Assembly (NCBI GenBank): GCA_903916775.1
Contig: CAIWXY010000056.1
Location: 1-8,439, forward strand
Direction of reading: 5' to 3'
DNA: 8,439 nucleotides
Source of the DNA: an uncultured Actinomycetes bacterium
GTDB lineage: Bacteria; Actinomycetota; Actinomycetes; Nanopelagicales; Nanopelagicaceae
How positions within the stretch are numbered: the stretch's first letter is position 1; each line of letters opens with the position of its first letter. Shown one piece after another: positions 1 to 5,937 of this stretch. Under the pieces are notes generated by a model, which did not search any database, had not been told where the DNA came from, and saw only the letters and a program-made list of their open reading frames with translations. The position numbers were made by a program, and so were the translations under genes.

Positions 1-293
1 ACGAGGAGTTCCTTGTTGCCATAGATCACATGTGGCTTGAACATGGGAATTTTATTTATGGTCTCAAATACCCGATCTCGTACCGCTTGCTTGTCATAGG
101 AGGCGTGAAATTCTGGATTGTCCACACCTTTGTTGAGTAATTCATATTTGAGCCGCAGCAAGCTCAAGGCAGACTCTGCGGGTTGAAATGTGGCGTAAGC
201 CCCGAGCACGAAGTGCTTCGTACCTTTAGATGTGAAATCAAAGTTCCCTGATTCATCAATGAAAATGTAGAAGGGGAGCTTTTGATCTGTCAT
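1..293 (-). CDS. DUF3800 family protein, N-terminal part (runs off the window)
   Basis: This frame is open from an ATG at 293 to the window edge, giving 97 codons with the C-terminus missing. The protein begins MTDQKLPFYIFIDESGNFDF. The FIDESG motif (residues 11-16) near the N-terminus and the later EFHASYDKQAVRDRVFETI segment (61-79) are the two hallmarks I associate with DUF3800, a family predicted to have an RNase H-like fold, with the Asp and Glu of FIDESG as candidate metal ligands. The family is often found in accessory or defence-associated regions, but its biochemical role is poorly defined. The gene lies 24 nt after the toxin stop on the same strand, so it is probably the third gene of the toxin-antitoxin transcript. 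No Shine-Dalgarno sequence is visible before the ATG, and an in-frame stop shortly upstream excludes an earlier start. Family assignment is fairly confident; function is unknown. Confidence 0.75.
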   Translation of the reverse strand, partial: MTDQKLPFYIFIDESGNFDFTSKGTKHFVLGAYATFQPAESALSLLRLKYELLNKGVDNPEFHASYDKQAVRDRVFETINKIPMFKPHVIYGNKELL

Positions 294-317
294 GAGGGAA
301 GGAGTCTATGCGAAGAG

Positions 318-566
318 TTAGATAGTGGGATTGCGAGTCTCCACAACTACGACAGTCAGAACATTCTCATGGATTGAATAGATGATCCGATAGTCACTCA
401 CTCGAATTCGATAGGCATCGCGACCCGTAAGTTTGGTGGATGCTGGGGGTAGCGGATTGGACTCTAGAGTGGCCACTACCCCTTGAATACGGCGCTGGAT
501 TTTGGGTGGGAGTGTGGCCAGAGATTTGGCCGCCGATGCTTTGACCTCTATGCGGTAGGAAATCAC
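318..566 (-). CDS. RelE/ParE-superfamily toxin of a type II toxin-antitoxin system
   Basis: The product is an 82-residue protein starting MISYRIEVKASAAKSLATLP, with the GRDAYRIRVSDYRIIYSIHENVLTVVVVE core (residues about 49-77) typical of RelE/ParE toxins. RelE-type members cleave mRNA on the ribosome; ParE-type members poison gyrase. The sequence alone does not decide between them. I chose the GTG at 566 because it overlaps the antitoxin stop as GTGA, the usual translational-coupling arrangement, and because the family fold begins right after it. An in-frame GTG at 599 would add 11 non-family residues inside the antitoxin gene. The tail is unusual: it ends ETRNPTI, whereas many relatives end in a motif like GHRxxVY carrying His and Tyr residues. 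Activity may therefore be altered or reduced. The toxin is probably co-transcribed with, and neutralised by, the upstream antitoxin. Confidence 0.88.
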   Translation of the reverse strand: MISYRIEVKASAAKSLATLPPKIQRRIQGVVATLESNPLPPASTKLTGRDAYRIRVSDYRIIYSIHENVLTVVVVETRNPTI

Positions 567-811
567 ACGAGATTCAAGTCTTTTTGAACCTGCGCCCACG
601 GAATATTGGGGCTCTTATCCTCCATTGCGGCATCAAAAGCCGCAATGTCCTCTAACTCTTCTTGGGCCTCAAGCAGCGACTCGTAGAGCGATGGCTCGAT
701 GATGACGGCCACATCTTTGCCATGGCGAGAAATTCGCACCGGCTTTTTCTGGGCGGCGGCAATCACAGCAGGGAGTTGGTCTCTAGCTTCGGTCACGGAT
801 AGTGAGCTCAT
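563..811 (-). CDS. Phd/YefM-family antitoxin
   Basis: This 82-residue protein starts MSSLSVTEARDQLPAVIAAA and continues with RISRHGKDVAVIIEPSLYESL (residues about 26-46), the standard N-terminal DNA-binding and dimerisation half of Phd/YefM antitoxins. The acidic C-terminal half (EAQEELEDIAAFDAAMEDK, then IPWAQVQKDL) is the region that in this family wraps and inhibits the RelE/ParE toxin. An in-frame ATG at 865 would add 18 residues (MGIRHILYK...) that are not family-like and would place the start upstream of the operator boxes, so the ATG at 811 is preferred. The stop TGA overlaps the toxin GTG start. Two TGTACA boxes lie 9 and 30 bp upstream of the start. By analogy with yefM-yoeB, the antitoxin is expected to bind them and repress its own operon. 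Confidence 0.9.
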   Translation of the reverse strand: MSSLSVTEARDQLPAVIAAAQKKPVRISRHGKDVAVIIEPSLYESLLEAQEELEDIAAFDAAMEDKSPNIPWAQVQKDLNLV

Positions 812-819
812 GAAAGAAA

Positions 820-849
820 TGTACAGAAATGCAATCATTTTGTACAGAA
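820..849 (-). promoter_or_regulatory. Candidate Phd/YefM operator: two TGTACA boxes 21 bp apart
   Basis: TGTACA occurs at 820-825 and 841-846. Each copy is part of the direct repeat TGTACAGAA, and the spacing is exactly 21 bp, about two helical turns. The distal copy is embedded in a longer imperfect palindrome, ATTTTGTACAGAAT. TGTACA is the known core of the operator recognised by the E. coli YefM antitoxin, and here it sits directly before a YefM/Phd-type gene. Binding on one DNA face would fit autoregulation. I cannot place the -35 and -10 with confidence. Confidence 0.7.
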
Positions 850-893
850 TATGGCGGATACCCATATGTAACCAGCGCTACACCAGCTGGCCC

Positions 894-922
894 TTATGAA
901 GTGTTAAGTGAGAGCGTATGCT
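894..922 (+). promoter_or_regulatory. Candidate promoter of the aldehyde dehydrogenase gene, leaderless type
   Basis: A -10-like TATGCT at 917-922 lies 6 nt before the ATG at 929, which would make the mRNA leaderless. The matching -35 position (894-899, TTATGA, 17-bp spacer) is a weak match. There is no Shine-Dalgarno sequence before the ATG, which supports the leaderless reading. This promoter would be divergent from the toxin-antitoxin promoter. Confidence 0.4.
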
Positions 923-928
923 TTTTGC

Positions 929-2353
929 ATGGAATTAAAGACTGATCTCTTCATCAATGGCGCCTGGGTTAAGGGCGATGGACTACTCCCCGTCTACAAC
1001 CCCAGCACAGGAGAGGTAATTGCCCAGATCTCCACAGCCGGCGATGCCGAGTGTGCAGCAGCAGTTACCGCAGCCCACAACGCTCAGGCAAGCTGGGCCA
1101 AGACCGCCCCTCGTGTGCGCTCAGAGATTTTGCGTAAGGCTTTTGAACTCATGACCGCTGAGGCGGATCAGATCGCTCGACTAGTCTCCATGGAGAACGG
1201 CAAAGTGTTGGCTGATGCGAAAGCCGAAGTTACTTACGCCGCAGAGTTCTTCCGCTGGTTTGCAGAAGAAGCAGTGCGCACCCCCGGAGATTTTCGCCAC
1301 GCACCAAATGGTGACAAGCGCATCCTTGTAACCCATCAACCAATCGGCGTTTCACTTCTCATTACCCCATGGAATTTTCCAGCAGCAATGGCGACTCGCA
1401 AGTTGGGTCCTGCGCTCGCAGCTGGTTGCACAGTGATTATGAAAGCTGCATCAGAAACACCACTGACCGCAATTTGGATCGTCGACATTTTGCAGCGCGC
1501 TGGCGTACCAGCAGGTGTCGTTAATTTCATCATGCCTTCAAAGACCGGCGCGATGATCTCAAAGATTCTGCATGATGATCGCGTGCGCAATATTTCATTT
1601 ACTGGATCAACTGAAGTTGGTCGCGGCTTGATTCGCGAATCAGCTGATCTTGTTCTGCGCACATCAATGGAGCTGGGTGGCAATGCGCCATTCGTAGTCT
1701 TTGATGATGCTGACATTGATGAAGCAGTTAAGGGCGCAATGATTGCAAAGATGCGCAATGGTGGTGCTGCTTGCACGGCAGCAAACCGATTTATTGTTGC
1801 AGCTTTTGTTGCAGATGAATTCACCACAAAGCTCAGCGCAGCAATGTCTGCACTTAAGATGGCCGATGGATTAGCAGATGGTGCCCAACTTGGAGCAAGC
1901 GTTTCTGTTAAAGAGCGCAATAAGATTGCAGAGCTAGTAGATGCATCTGTAGCAGCCGGAGCAAAAGTCCATGTTGGTGGCGTGCTCCCAGAAGGTGCGG
2001 GTGCGTTCTATCCAGCGACAGTGATCTCTGTGAAGAAGGACAATCCAATTTTGAGTCAGGAAGTGTTTGGACCTGTCGCACCTGTTGTTACATTTACAAC
2101 AGATGACGAAGCGATCGCGTTGGCGAACGACACTGAGTACGGTCTGATTTCCTATGTGTATTCAGGCGATCTCAAGCGCGCTATCCGCGCAGCTGAAGCG
2201 CTAGAAGCAGGCATGGTCGCTATCAACCGCGGAGTTATCTCAGATCCTGCAGCACCATTCGGTGGCGTCAAGCAATCAGGCCTGGGTCGCGAAGGTGGAT
2301 TTGCGGGAATTCATGAATTCCTTGAGACTAAATATATTGGCGTTGAGATCTAA
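929..2353 (+). CDS. NAD(P)-dependent aldehyde dehydrogenase, succinate-semialdehyde dehydrogenase-like (GabD-type)
   Basis: The 474-residue cytosolic enzyme is full length for the ALDH superfamily. It would oxidise an aldehyde to its carboxylate with NAD(P)+. Visible landmarks are TPWNF with oxyanion-hole Asn149, cofactor-binding Lys172 in MKAASETP, the nucleotide-binding FTGST (224-228), the general base Glu248 in MELGG, the nucleophile Cys282 in GGAACTAANR, and QEVFGP with Glu378. The C-terminal DPAAPFGGVKQSGLGREGG block (439-457) is typical of succinate-semialdehyde dehydrogenases, so a small semialdehyde is the best guess, though substrate range is broad in this family. An in-frame GTG at 908 would add seven residues. 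I prefer the ATG at 929 because of the leaderless -10 spacing and because the family sequence starts there. Codon use shifts inside the gene: GCC is frequent in the first third and absent between about 1373 and 1860. It converges on the E2 gene. Confidence 0.93.
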   Translation: MELKTDLFINGAWVKGDGLLPVYNPSTGEVIAQISTAGDAECAAAVTAAHNAQASWAKTAPRVRSEILRKAFELMTAEADQIARLVSMENGKVLADAKAEVTYAAEFFRWFAEEAVRTPGDFRHAPNGDKRILVTHQPIGVSLLITPWNFPAAMATRKLGPALAAGCTVIMKAASETPLTAIWIVDILQRAGVPAGVVNFIMPSKTGAMISKILHDDRVRNISFTGSTEVGRGLIRESADLVLRTSMELGGNAPFVVFDDADIDEAVKGAMIAKMRNGGAACTAANRFIVAAFVADEFTTKLSAAMSALKMADGLADGAQLGASVSVKERNKIAELVDASVAAGAKVHVGGVLPEGAGAFYPATVISVKKDNPILSQEVFGPVAPVVTFTTDDEAIALANDTEYGLISYVYSGDLKRAIRAAEALEAGMVAINRGVISDPAAPFGGVKQSGLGREGGFAGIHEFLETKYIGVEI

Positions 2354-2380
2354 TATTCGCGGTTAAGCAAATATTAGATC
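2347..2380. terminator. Perfect inverted repeat between convergent genes, candidate bidirectional terminator
   Basis: The arms GATCTAATATT (2347-2357) and AATATTAGATC (2370-2380) are perfect 11-bp reverse complements around a 12-nt loop in which two further G-C pairs can form. The TAA stop of the aldehyde dehydrogenase (2351-2353) lies in the left arm and the TAA stop of E2 (2376-2374) in the right arm, mirror-symmetrically. The hairpin can form in either transcript. No T-run follows it on either strand and the stem is AT-rich, so it may be a non-canonical terminator or a 3'-end stabiliser. Confidence 0.6.
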
Positions 2381-3654
2381 GCTAACCAAAAAGGATTCTC
2401 AAAGCGCTTGACAAATGCTGCAAGCCACTCGGCAGCAAGCGCACCATCGATTGCACGGTGATCAACAGATAACGTGAAGTTCATGACTGATGCGACTTTA
2501 ATTTCGCCATCAATCACAACTGGCTTCTGCTTCGCAGCACCGACAGCCAAGATAGCTGATTGTGGTGGGTTGAGAATTGCAGAGAACTCATCTGTTCCGT
2601 ACATACCCAGGTTGGTCACAGAGAATGACCCGCCTTCGATCTCATTTTGCTTGAGACGTCCCGCACGAGCACGTGCGATCAAATCTTCAGTGACTGCGCC
2701 GAGCTGTTCGAGGTTGAGATGATTGATCCCACGTACAACTGGTGTGAGCAAGCCATTGTCTGTCGCCACTGCTACTGAAACATCTACATCTGCAAACTGT
2801 CGCACAGCGGTATCAGTCCAGATGCAATTAGCTGCCGGAACATCAGAGAATGCAGCTGCTACAGTCTTGAGAATGAGATCTGTGACAGAGACTTTCTTAG
2901 GAGCCCAATCGTTATATTTCTTGCGGAAGTTAAGGAAGTCATCAGCAAGTACTGGTGCTGAAAGATAGAAATGCGGAACACTCGACTTGCTCTCAGTGAG
3001 ACGGCGGGCAATTGCTTTGCGCATACCGCTATGTGGAATGTCAGTGAATGAGCCAGCTGGAATGCTTGGAAGAGCTGGTGCCGCAGCTTTTGTTGGCGCC
3101 ACCCCACCCTTAGCAATTGCTGCCTGAACATCGCGACGAACAATTCGACCATCTGGGCCAGTGCCCTGAATCTGAGCAGGATCTAAGCCGCTCTCTTTAG
3201 CCAGGCGACGGGCAAGCGGGCTTAGGAACAGACGTGTTCCGTGCAGTGACGCGCTTGGTGTTGGGGCAGCAGCCGGTGTTGGTGTGGCCGCCGCGACTGG
3301 TGCTGGCGCAGCTGTGGTTGCAGCCGGAGCCGGAGCCGGAGTTGGCTCTGGCGCAGCTGGTGCGAGGGAAACTCCTGCATCAGCGATTGCTTTTTCGATC
3401 TCGGCAGCGCCTTCGCCTTGCGAGGTGAGCACTGCAATAGGCGCGCCAACTTGGACATGGCTGCCTTCTTTGGCCAAATATCGGCCCAGAACTCCATCGC
3501 CTTCGCCTGGAACTTCGACCAGCGCTTTCTCGGTCTCAACTTCGGCGATAGCTTGGCCATCGGTAAATGACTCGCCTTCGGCGATCAGCCACTTGGCGAT
3601 AATCGCTTCGGTCGCGTTAGCCAGAACTTCTGGCATTCTCATGATGCTCGCCAT
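2374..3654 (-). CDS. Dihydrolipoamide acyltransferase, E2 component of a 2-oxoacid (or acetoin) dehydrogenase complex
   Basis: This 426-residue cytosolic protein moves an acyl group from E1 to CoA through a swinging lipoyl arm. Domains in order are a single lipoyl domain (about 4-77) with the lipoylated Lys43 in ETEKA, an Ala/Pro-rich flexible linker (about 98-137), a peripheral subunit-binding domain (about 142-178, LSPLARRLAKESGLDP...GRIVRRDV), a second short linker, and the catalytic acyltransferase domain (about 205-426) with DHRAIDG carrying His399 and Asp403. The linker includes an 18-bp triplicate hexamer (GCCGGA three times at 3323-3340 on the plus strand). The ATG shares one base with the E1 stop (TAATG), and a strong GGAGGT lies 8 nt before it, so translation is coupled to E1. 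The acyl group is not predictable; pyruvate, branched-chain and acetoin complexes all have this architecture. No E3 gene is nearby, so E3 is probably shared from another complex. Confidence 0.93.
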   Translation of the reverse strand: MASIMRMPEVLANATEAIIAKWLIAEGESFTDGQAIAEVETEKALVEVPGEGDGVLGRYLAKEGSHVQVGAPIAVLTSQGEGAAEIEKAIADAGVSLAPAAPEPTPAPAPAATTAAPAPVAAATPTPAAAPTPSASLHGTRLFLSPLARRLAKESGLDPAQIQGTGPDGRIVRRDVQAAIAKGGVAPTKAAAPALPSIPAGSFTDIPHSGMRKAIARRLTESKSSVPHFYLSAPVLADDFLNFRKKYNDWAPKKVSVTDLILKTVAAAFSDVPAANCIWTDTAVRQFADVDVSVAVATDNGLLTPVVRGINHLNLEQLGAVTEDLIARARAGRLKQNEIEGGSFSVTNLGMYGTDEFSAILNPPQSAILAVGAAKQKPVVIDGEIKVASVMNFTLSVDHRAIDGALAAEWLAAFVKRFENPFWLAI

Positions 3655-5843
3655 TACTGAGCACCTCCGAATCCAGCTTTGACGCGATCAAGACCGGCAA
3701 CAATCTCCTCGACGCCAGCAATTGCAGCGCGCTCCAAAACCTTGGAGATGCTTGGAGAGGCTTCGCCACCTGTCACACGTTGGACAGGTTGGTCTAGCCA
3801 ATCGAAGTAGCGGCGCTGGATTTCATCGGCCAACCATCCGCCGTAAGAAGTACCTTGTGCACCCTGTTCAACGATCAAAACGTTGTTGGTCTTCTTGATG
3901 CTTGCCTCAACTGTGCTCCAGTCAAAGCTCGCGCGATCTAGCCAACGCAGATCGATAACTTCTGCATCGATACCAGTTTGTTCAACAGCCGTGAGAGAGT
4001 GCTTAACCATCGACAAGTATGTCAGGACCGTAACATCATTGCCGGTGCAACGAACGTTCGCTTTACCAAATTCGATGTGATAATCGAAGTCGCCTTCAAG
4101 CACATCTCCCATATCTTGGTAGAGATCTACATGCTCTAGTACGAGAACTGGATCTTGTAACGCGAGTGCAGCATTCATCAAACCGATGTACTCGGCGGGA
4201 GTAGATGCAGCAACAATGCGCCAACCTGGACTTGTGACAAAGATTCCTGCTGGATCCATAAGGTGCTGTGAACCATAACCACTACCCATCGCAACTTTGG
4301 TGCGCAAGACAAGTGGAACAGGATTGTCGCCACCAAACATATGGCGAGCTTTGCCGATCTGGTTGAAGACTTGGTCTGCAGCAACCCACATGAAGTCTGG
4401 ATACATAAATTCAACAACAGGGCGGTAGCGACCGTCGAGAGCTAGCCCGCCACCAACACCTGCGAATGCATTTTCGCTAATTGGTGTTCCAAGAATGCGA
4501 TCTGGATATTTCTTAGATAGCCCTTTGGTTGCACCATTAGTACCACCGTTGAGTCGGTGAATATCTTCACCGAGTACAACAATGCGTGGATCGTTCTCCA
4601 TCGCGCGATCAAGCACTCCTGCAACTGCATCAACGAACTTCATCTGCACTTTTGGCGCACTCGAAGTAAGTGGCTCTAGTGTGCGAGCTGACTTAAGTTC
4701 TGATGCATCGCCACGTACACCAACGTTTACAAAGCTGGTGTCAGGCCAGAGTGATGGGCGGATGCGACGCTTACCAGCAGCATCTGGGTTAGCTTCTGTG
4801 AGTTCGGCAGCTGCCTTGCGGTTAGCTGCTAGAGCCTGTTCGCGTACAGAATCCACGCCTGCTTGATCAATAAGACCTAATGCGATCATTTCATTTGCAA
4901 CACGAAGTAGTGGATCGCGGGCACGCCACGATGCTTCTTCTTCTTTAGAGCGATAACCAAATGCACTTCCAGGAAATGCGCCATTTTGGTGGAAGTAGCG
5001 ATAGACATCAGCTTCAATGAGAGCTGGGCCTTTACCTGAGCGCATGTACTCCTCGGCTTCCTTCATCGCCAAGTGAACGGCGAGTGGATCCATGCCATCG
5101 ACTTTCCATGATGGGAAACCAAATCCGAGTGCACGTGCTGAGAGTCGAGGCTCTGCAGTTACTTCTGAAACGTGAGTAGAAACTGCATAAAGATTATTTT
5201 CGATGAAGAAACAGAATGGCAACTTCCATGCTGCGGCTAAGTTCATGGTCTCGAGCACTGAACCAATGTTGACTGCGCCATCTCCAAAGTAAGAGACAGT
5301 GATGTTGTCGGTTCCGGATTTCTTCTGTGCCCAGGCATTACCTGCACCGAGTGGAACGCCACCACCAACAATTGCATTTGTGCCAAGCGCACCAGCTTCA
5401 AAATTCTGAAGGTGCATTGAGCCACCACGACCGCGGCAATAACCCTGAGCCAAGCCCAAGATTTCGGCGAGTGTGCGTTGTAAGACTTCTTGGAGTGCAG
5501 GAGTGACCAAATTGGTGACGTCTAGCTTTTGACCAGAGACGTGATTAATAACTTTTGCTAAGAACTGGTGATGACCCCGGTGCGATCCGTTAATTGCATC
5601 GTGCGTACCAAGTCCGATGATCGAACCGACTGCGCCACCTTCTTGACCGACGCTACTGTGAGCTGGTCCATGAACGAGGCCTTCGCCTGCAAGTTCAAGG
5701 ACAACTTCTTCGAATGCGCGAATGAGATGGAGCTGGCCCAACATCGTCTCTAGAAGTTGTGGGTCGGCTGCGGCCCAATCCTCTGGGGTTGTGGCTAATT
5801 CAATCCAAGGCTCACTTGGATGCAGTGGTGTGTGGATGCTCAT
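3654..5843 (-). CDS. Fused alpha-beta E1 component of a thiamine-diphosphate 2-oxoacid (or acetoin) dehydrogenase complex
   Basis: One 729-residue chain contains both E1 subunits, which are separate genes in most bacterial alpha2-beta2 complexes. The alpha half (about 30-340) has GSHRGHH (86-92), GRGGSMHL (138-145) and the thiamine-diphosphate/Mg motif GDGAVN (187-192) closing at ENN (215-217). A linker of about 55 residues leads to the beta half (about 399-729), with VVLGEDI (422-428), TPISENAFAG (453-462, catalytic-type Glu457) and FMYPDFMWVAADQ (479-491). There is an insertion of about 20 residues after AKVI in the alpha half, and the usual HSQ-type beta loop reads SQHLMDP. I chose the ATG at 5843 because a -10-like TATCGT lies 6 nt upstream. 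A TTG at 5873 would lie in the operator. The enzyme decarboxylates its substrate and passes the acyl group to the coupled E2. Substrate is unknown. Confidence 0.92.
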   Translation of the reverse strand: MSIHTPLHPSEPWIELATTPEDWAAADPQLLETMLGQLHLIRAFEEVVLELAGEGLVHGPAHSSVGQEGGAVGSIIGLGTHDAINGSHRGHHQFLAKVINHVSGQKLDVTNLVTPALQEVLQRTLAEILGLAQGYCRGRGGSMHLQNFEAGALGTNAIVGGGVPLGAGNAWAQKKSGTDNITVSYFGDGAVNIGSVLETMNLAAAWKLPFCFFIENNLYAVSTHVSEVTAEPRLSARALGFGFPSWKVDGMDPLAVHLAMKEAEEYMRSGKGPALIEADVYRYFHQNGAFPGSAFGYRSKEEEASWRARDPLLRVANEMIALGLIDQAGVDSVREQALAANRKAAAELTEANPDAAGKRRIRPSLWPDTSFVNVGVRGDASELKSARTLEPLTSSAPKVQMKFVDAVAGVLDRAMENDPRIVVLGEDIHRLNGGTNGATKGLSKKYPDRILGTPISENAFAGVGGGLALDGRYRPVVEFMYPDFMWVAADQVFNQIGKARHMFGGDNPVPLVLRTKVAMGSGYGSQHLMDPAGIFVTSPGWRIVAASTPAEYIGLMNAALALQDPVLVLEHVDLYQDMGDVLEGDFDYHIEFGKANVRCTGNDVTVLTYLSMVKHSLTAVEQTGIDAEVIDLRWLDRASFDWSTVEASIKKTNNVLIVEQGAQGTSYGGWLADEIQRRYFDWLDQPVQRVTGGEASPSISKVLERAAIAGVEEIVAGLDRVKAGFGGAQ

Positions 5844-5849
5844 TAGAGA

Positions 5850-5879
5850 ACGATAGGGCCAGATTGCATCCAATCACAA
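5850..5879 (-). promoter_or_regulatory. Promoter of the E1-E2 operon, leaderless type
   Basis: On the minus strand, TTGTGA (5879-5874) and TATCGT (5855-5850) form a -35/-10 pair with an 18-bp spacer. The -10 ends 6 nt before the E1 ATG, so the transcript is probably leaderless. The GATTGCATCCAATC palindrome occupies the spacer and touches the -35. Confidence 0.5.
5862..5875. promoter_or_regulatory. Candidate GntR operator, copy 1 (E1-E2 promoter)
   Basis: GATTGCATCCAATC has perfect 5-bp inverted arms (GATTG/CAATC) around CATC. It lies between the -35 and -10 of the E1 promoter, where a bound protein would block RNA polymerase. A second near-identical copy lies at 5924-5937. The form resembles the short TTG-N4-CAA palindromes used by FCD-type GntR repressors, and a gene for such a regulator is the second gene of the divergent unit. 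Assignment to that regulator is inference. Confidence 0.6.
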
Positions 5880-5921
5880 GGTTTTCGGGTAAAAATCTTC
5901 CCTTTTGGGGCAATTTAGGAC

Positions 5922-5927
5922 TAGATT
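5922..5927 (+). promoter_or_regulatory. Candidate -10 element of the VOC-GntR unit, leaderless type
   Basis: TAGATT at 5922-5927 lies 7 nt before the VOC ATG at 5935, consistent with a leaderless start. No convincing -35 is visible upstream and no Shine-Dalgarno sequence precedes the ATG. Confidence 0.45.
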
Positions 5928-5937
5928 GTATCCAATG
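5924..5937. promoter_or_regulatory. Candidate GntR operator, copy 2 (overlaps VOC start)
   Basis: GATTGTATCCAATG has 4-bp inverted arms ATTG/CAAT and matches copy 1 at 12 of 14 positions. It overlaps the -10-like element and the first codon of the VOC gene, so binding would cover the transcription start. Two copies, one per divergent promoter, fit coordinated repression with autoregulation of the GntR gene. Confidence 0.6.

Noticed and set aside
872..890. CCAGC...GCTGG inverted repeat between the antitoxin and ALDH genes
   Set aside because: The arms are only 5 bp with a 9-bp gap; this is plausible by chance and not aligned with a convincing promoter.
1336..1920. 194-codon minus-strand open frame inside the aldehyde dehydrogenase gene
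   Set aside because: It is an antisense shadow: the plus strand has a continuous, motif-complete ALDH here and the reverse product has no recognisable domain.
3284..3682. 132-codon plus-strand open frame over the E2 linker
   Set aside because: It is a shadow of the Ala/Pro-rich, GC-rich linker, giving a low-complexity Ala/Gly product; E2 on the other strand is clear.
5844..5873. TTG at 5873 as an upstream start for E1
   Set aside because: It lies within the operator palindrome and upstream of the -10; the ATG at 5843 fits the leaderless pattern.
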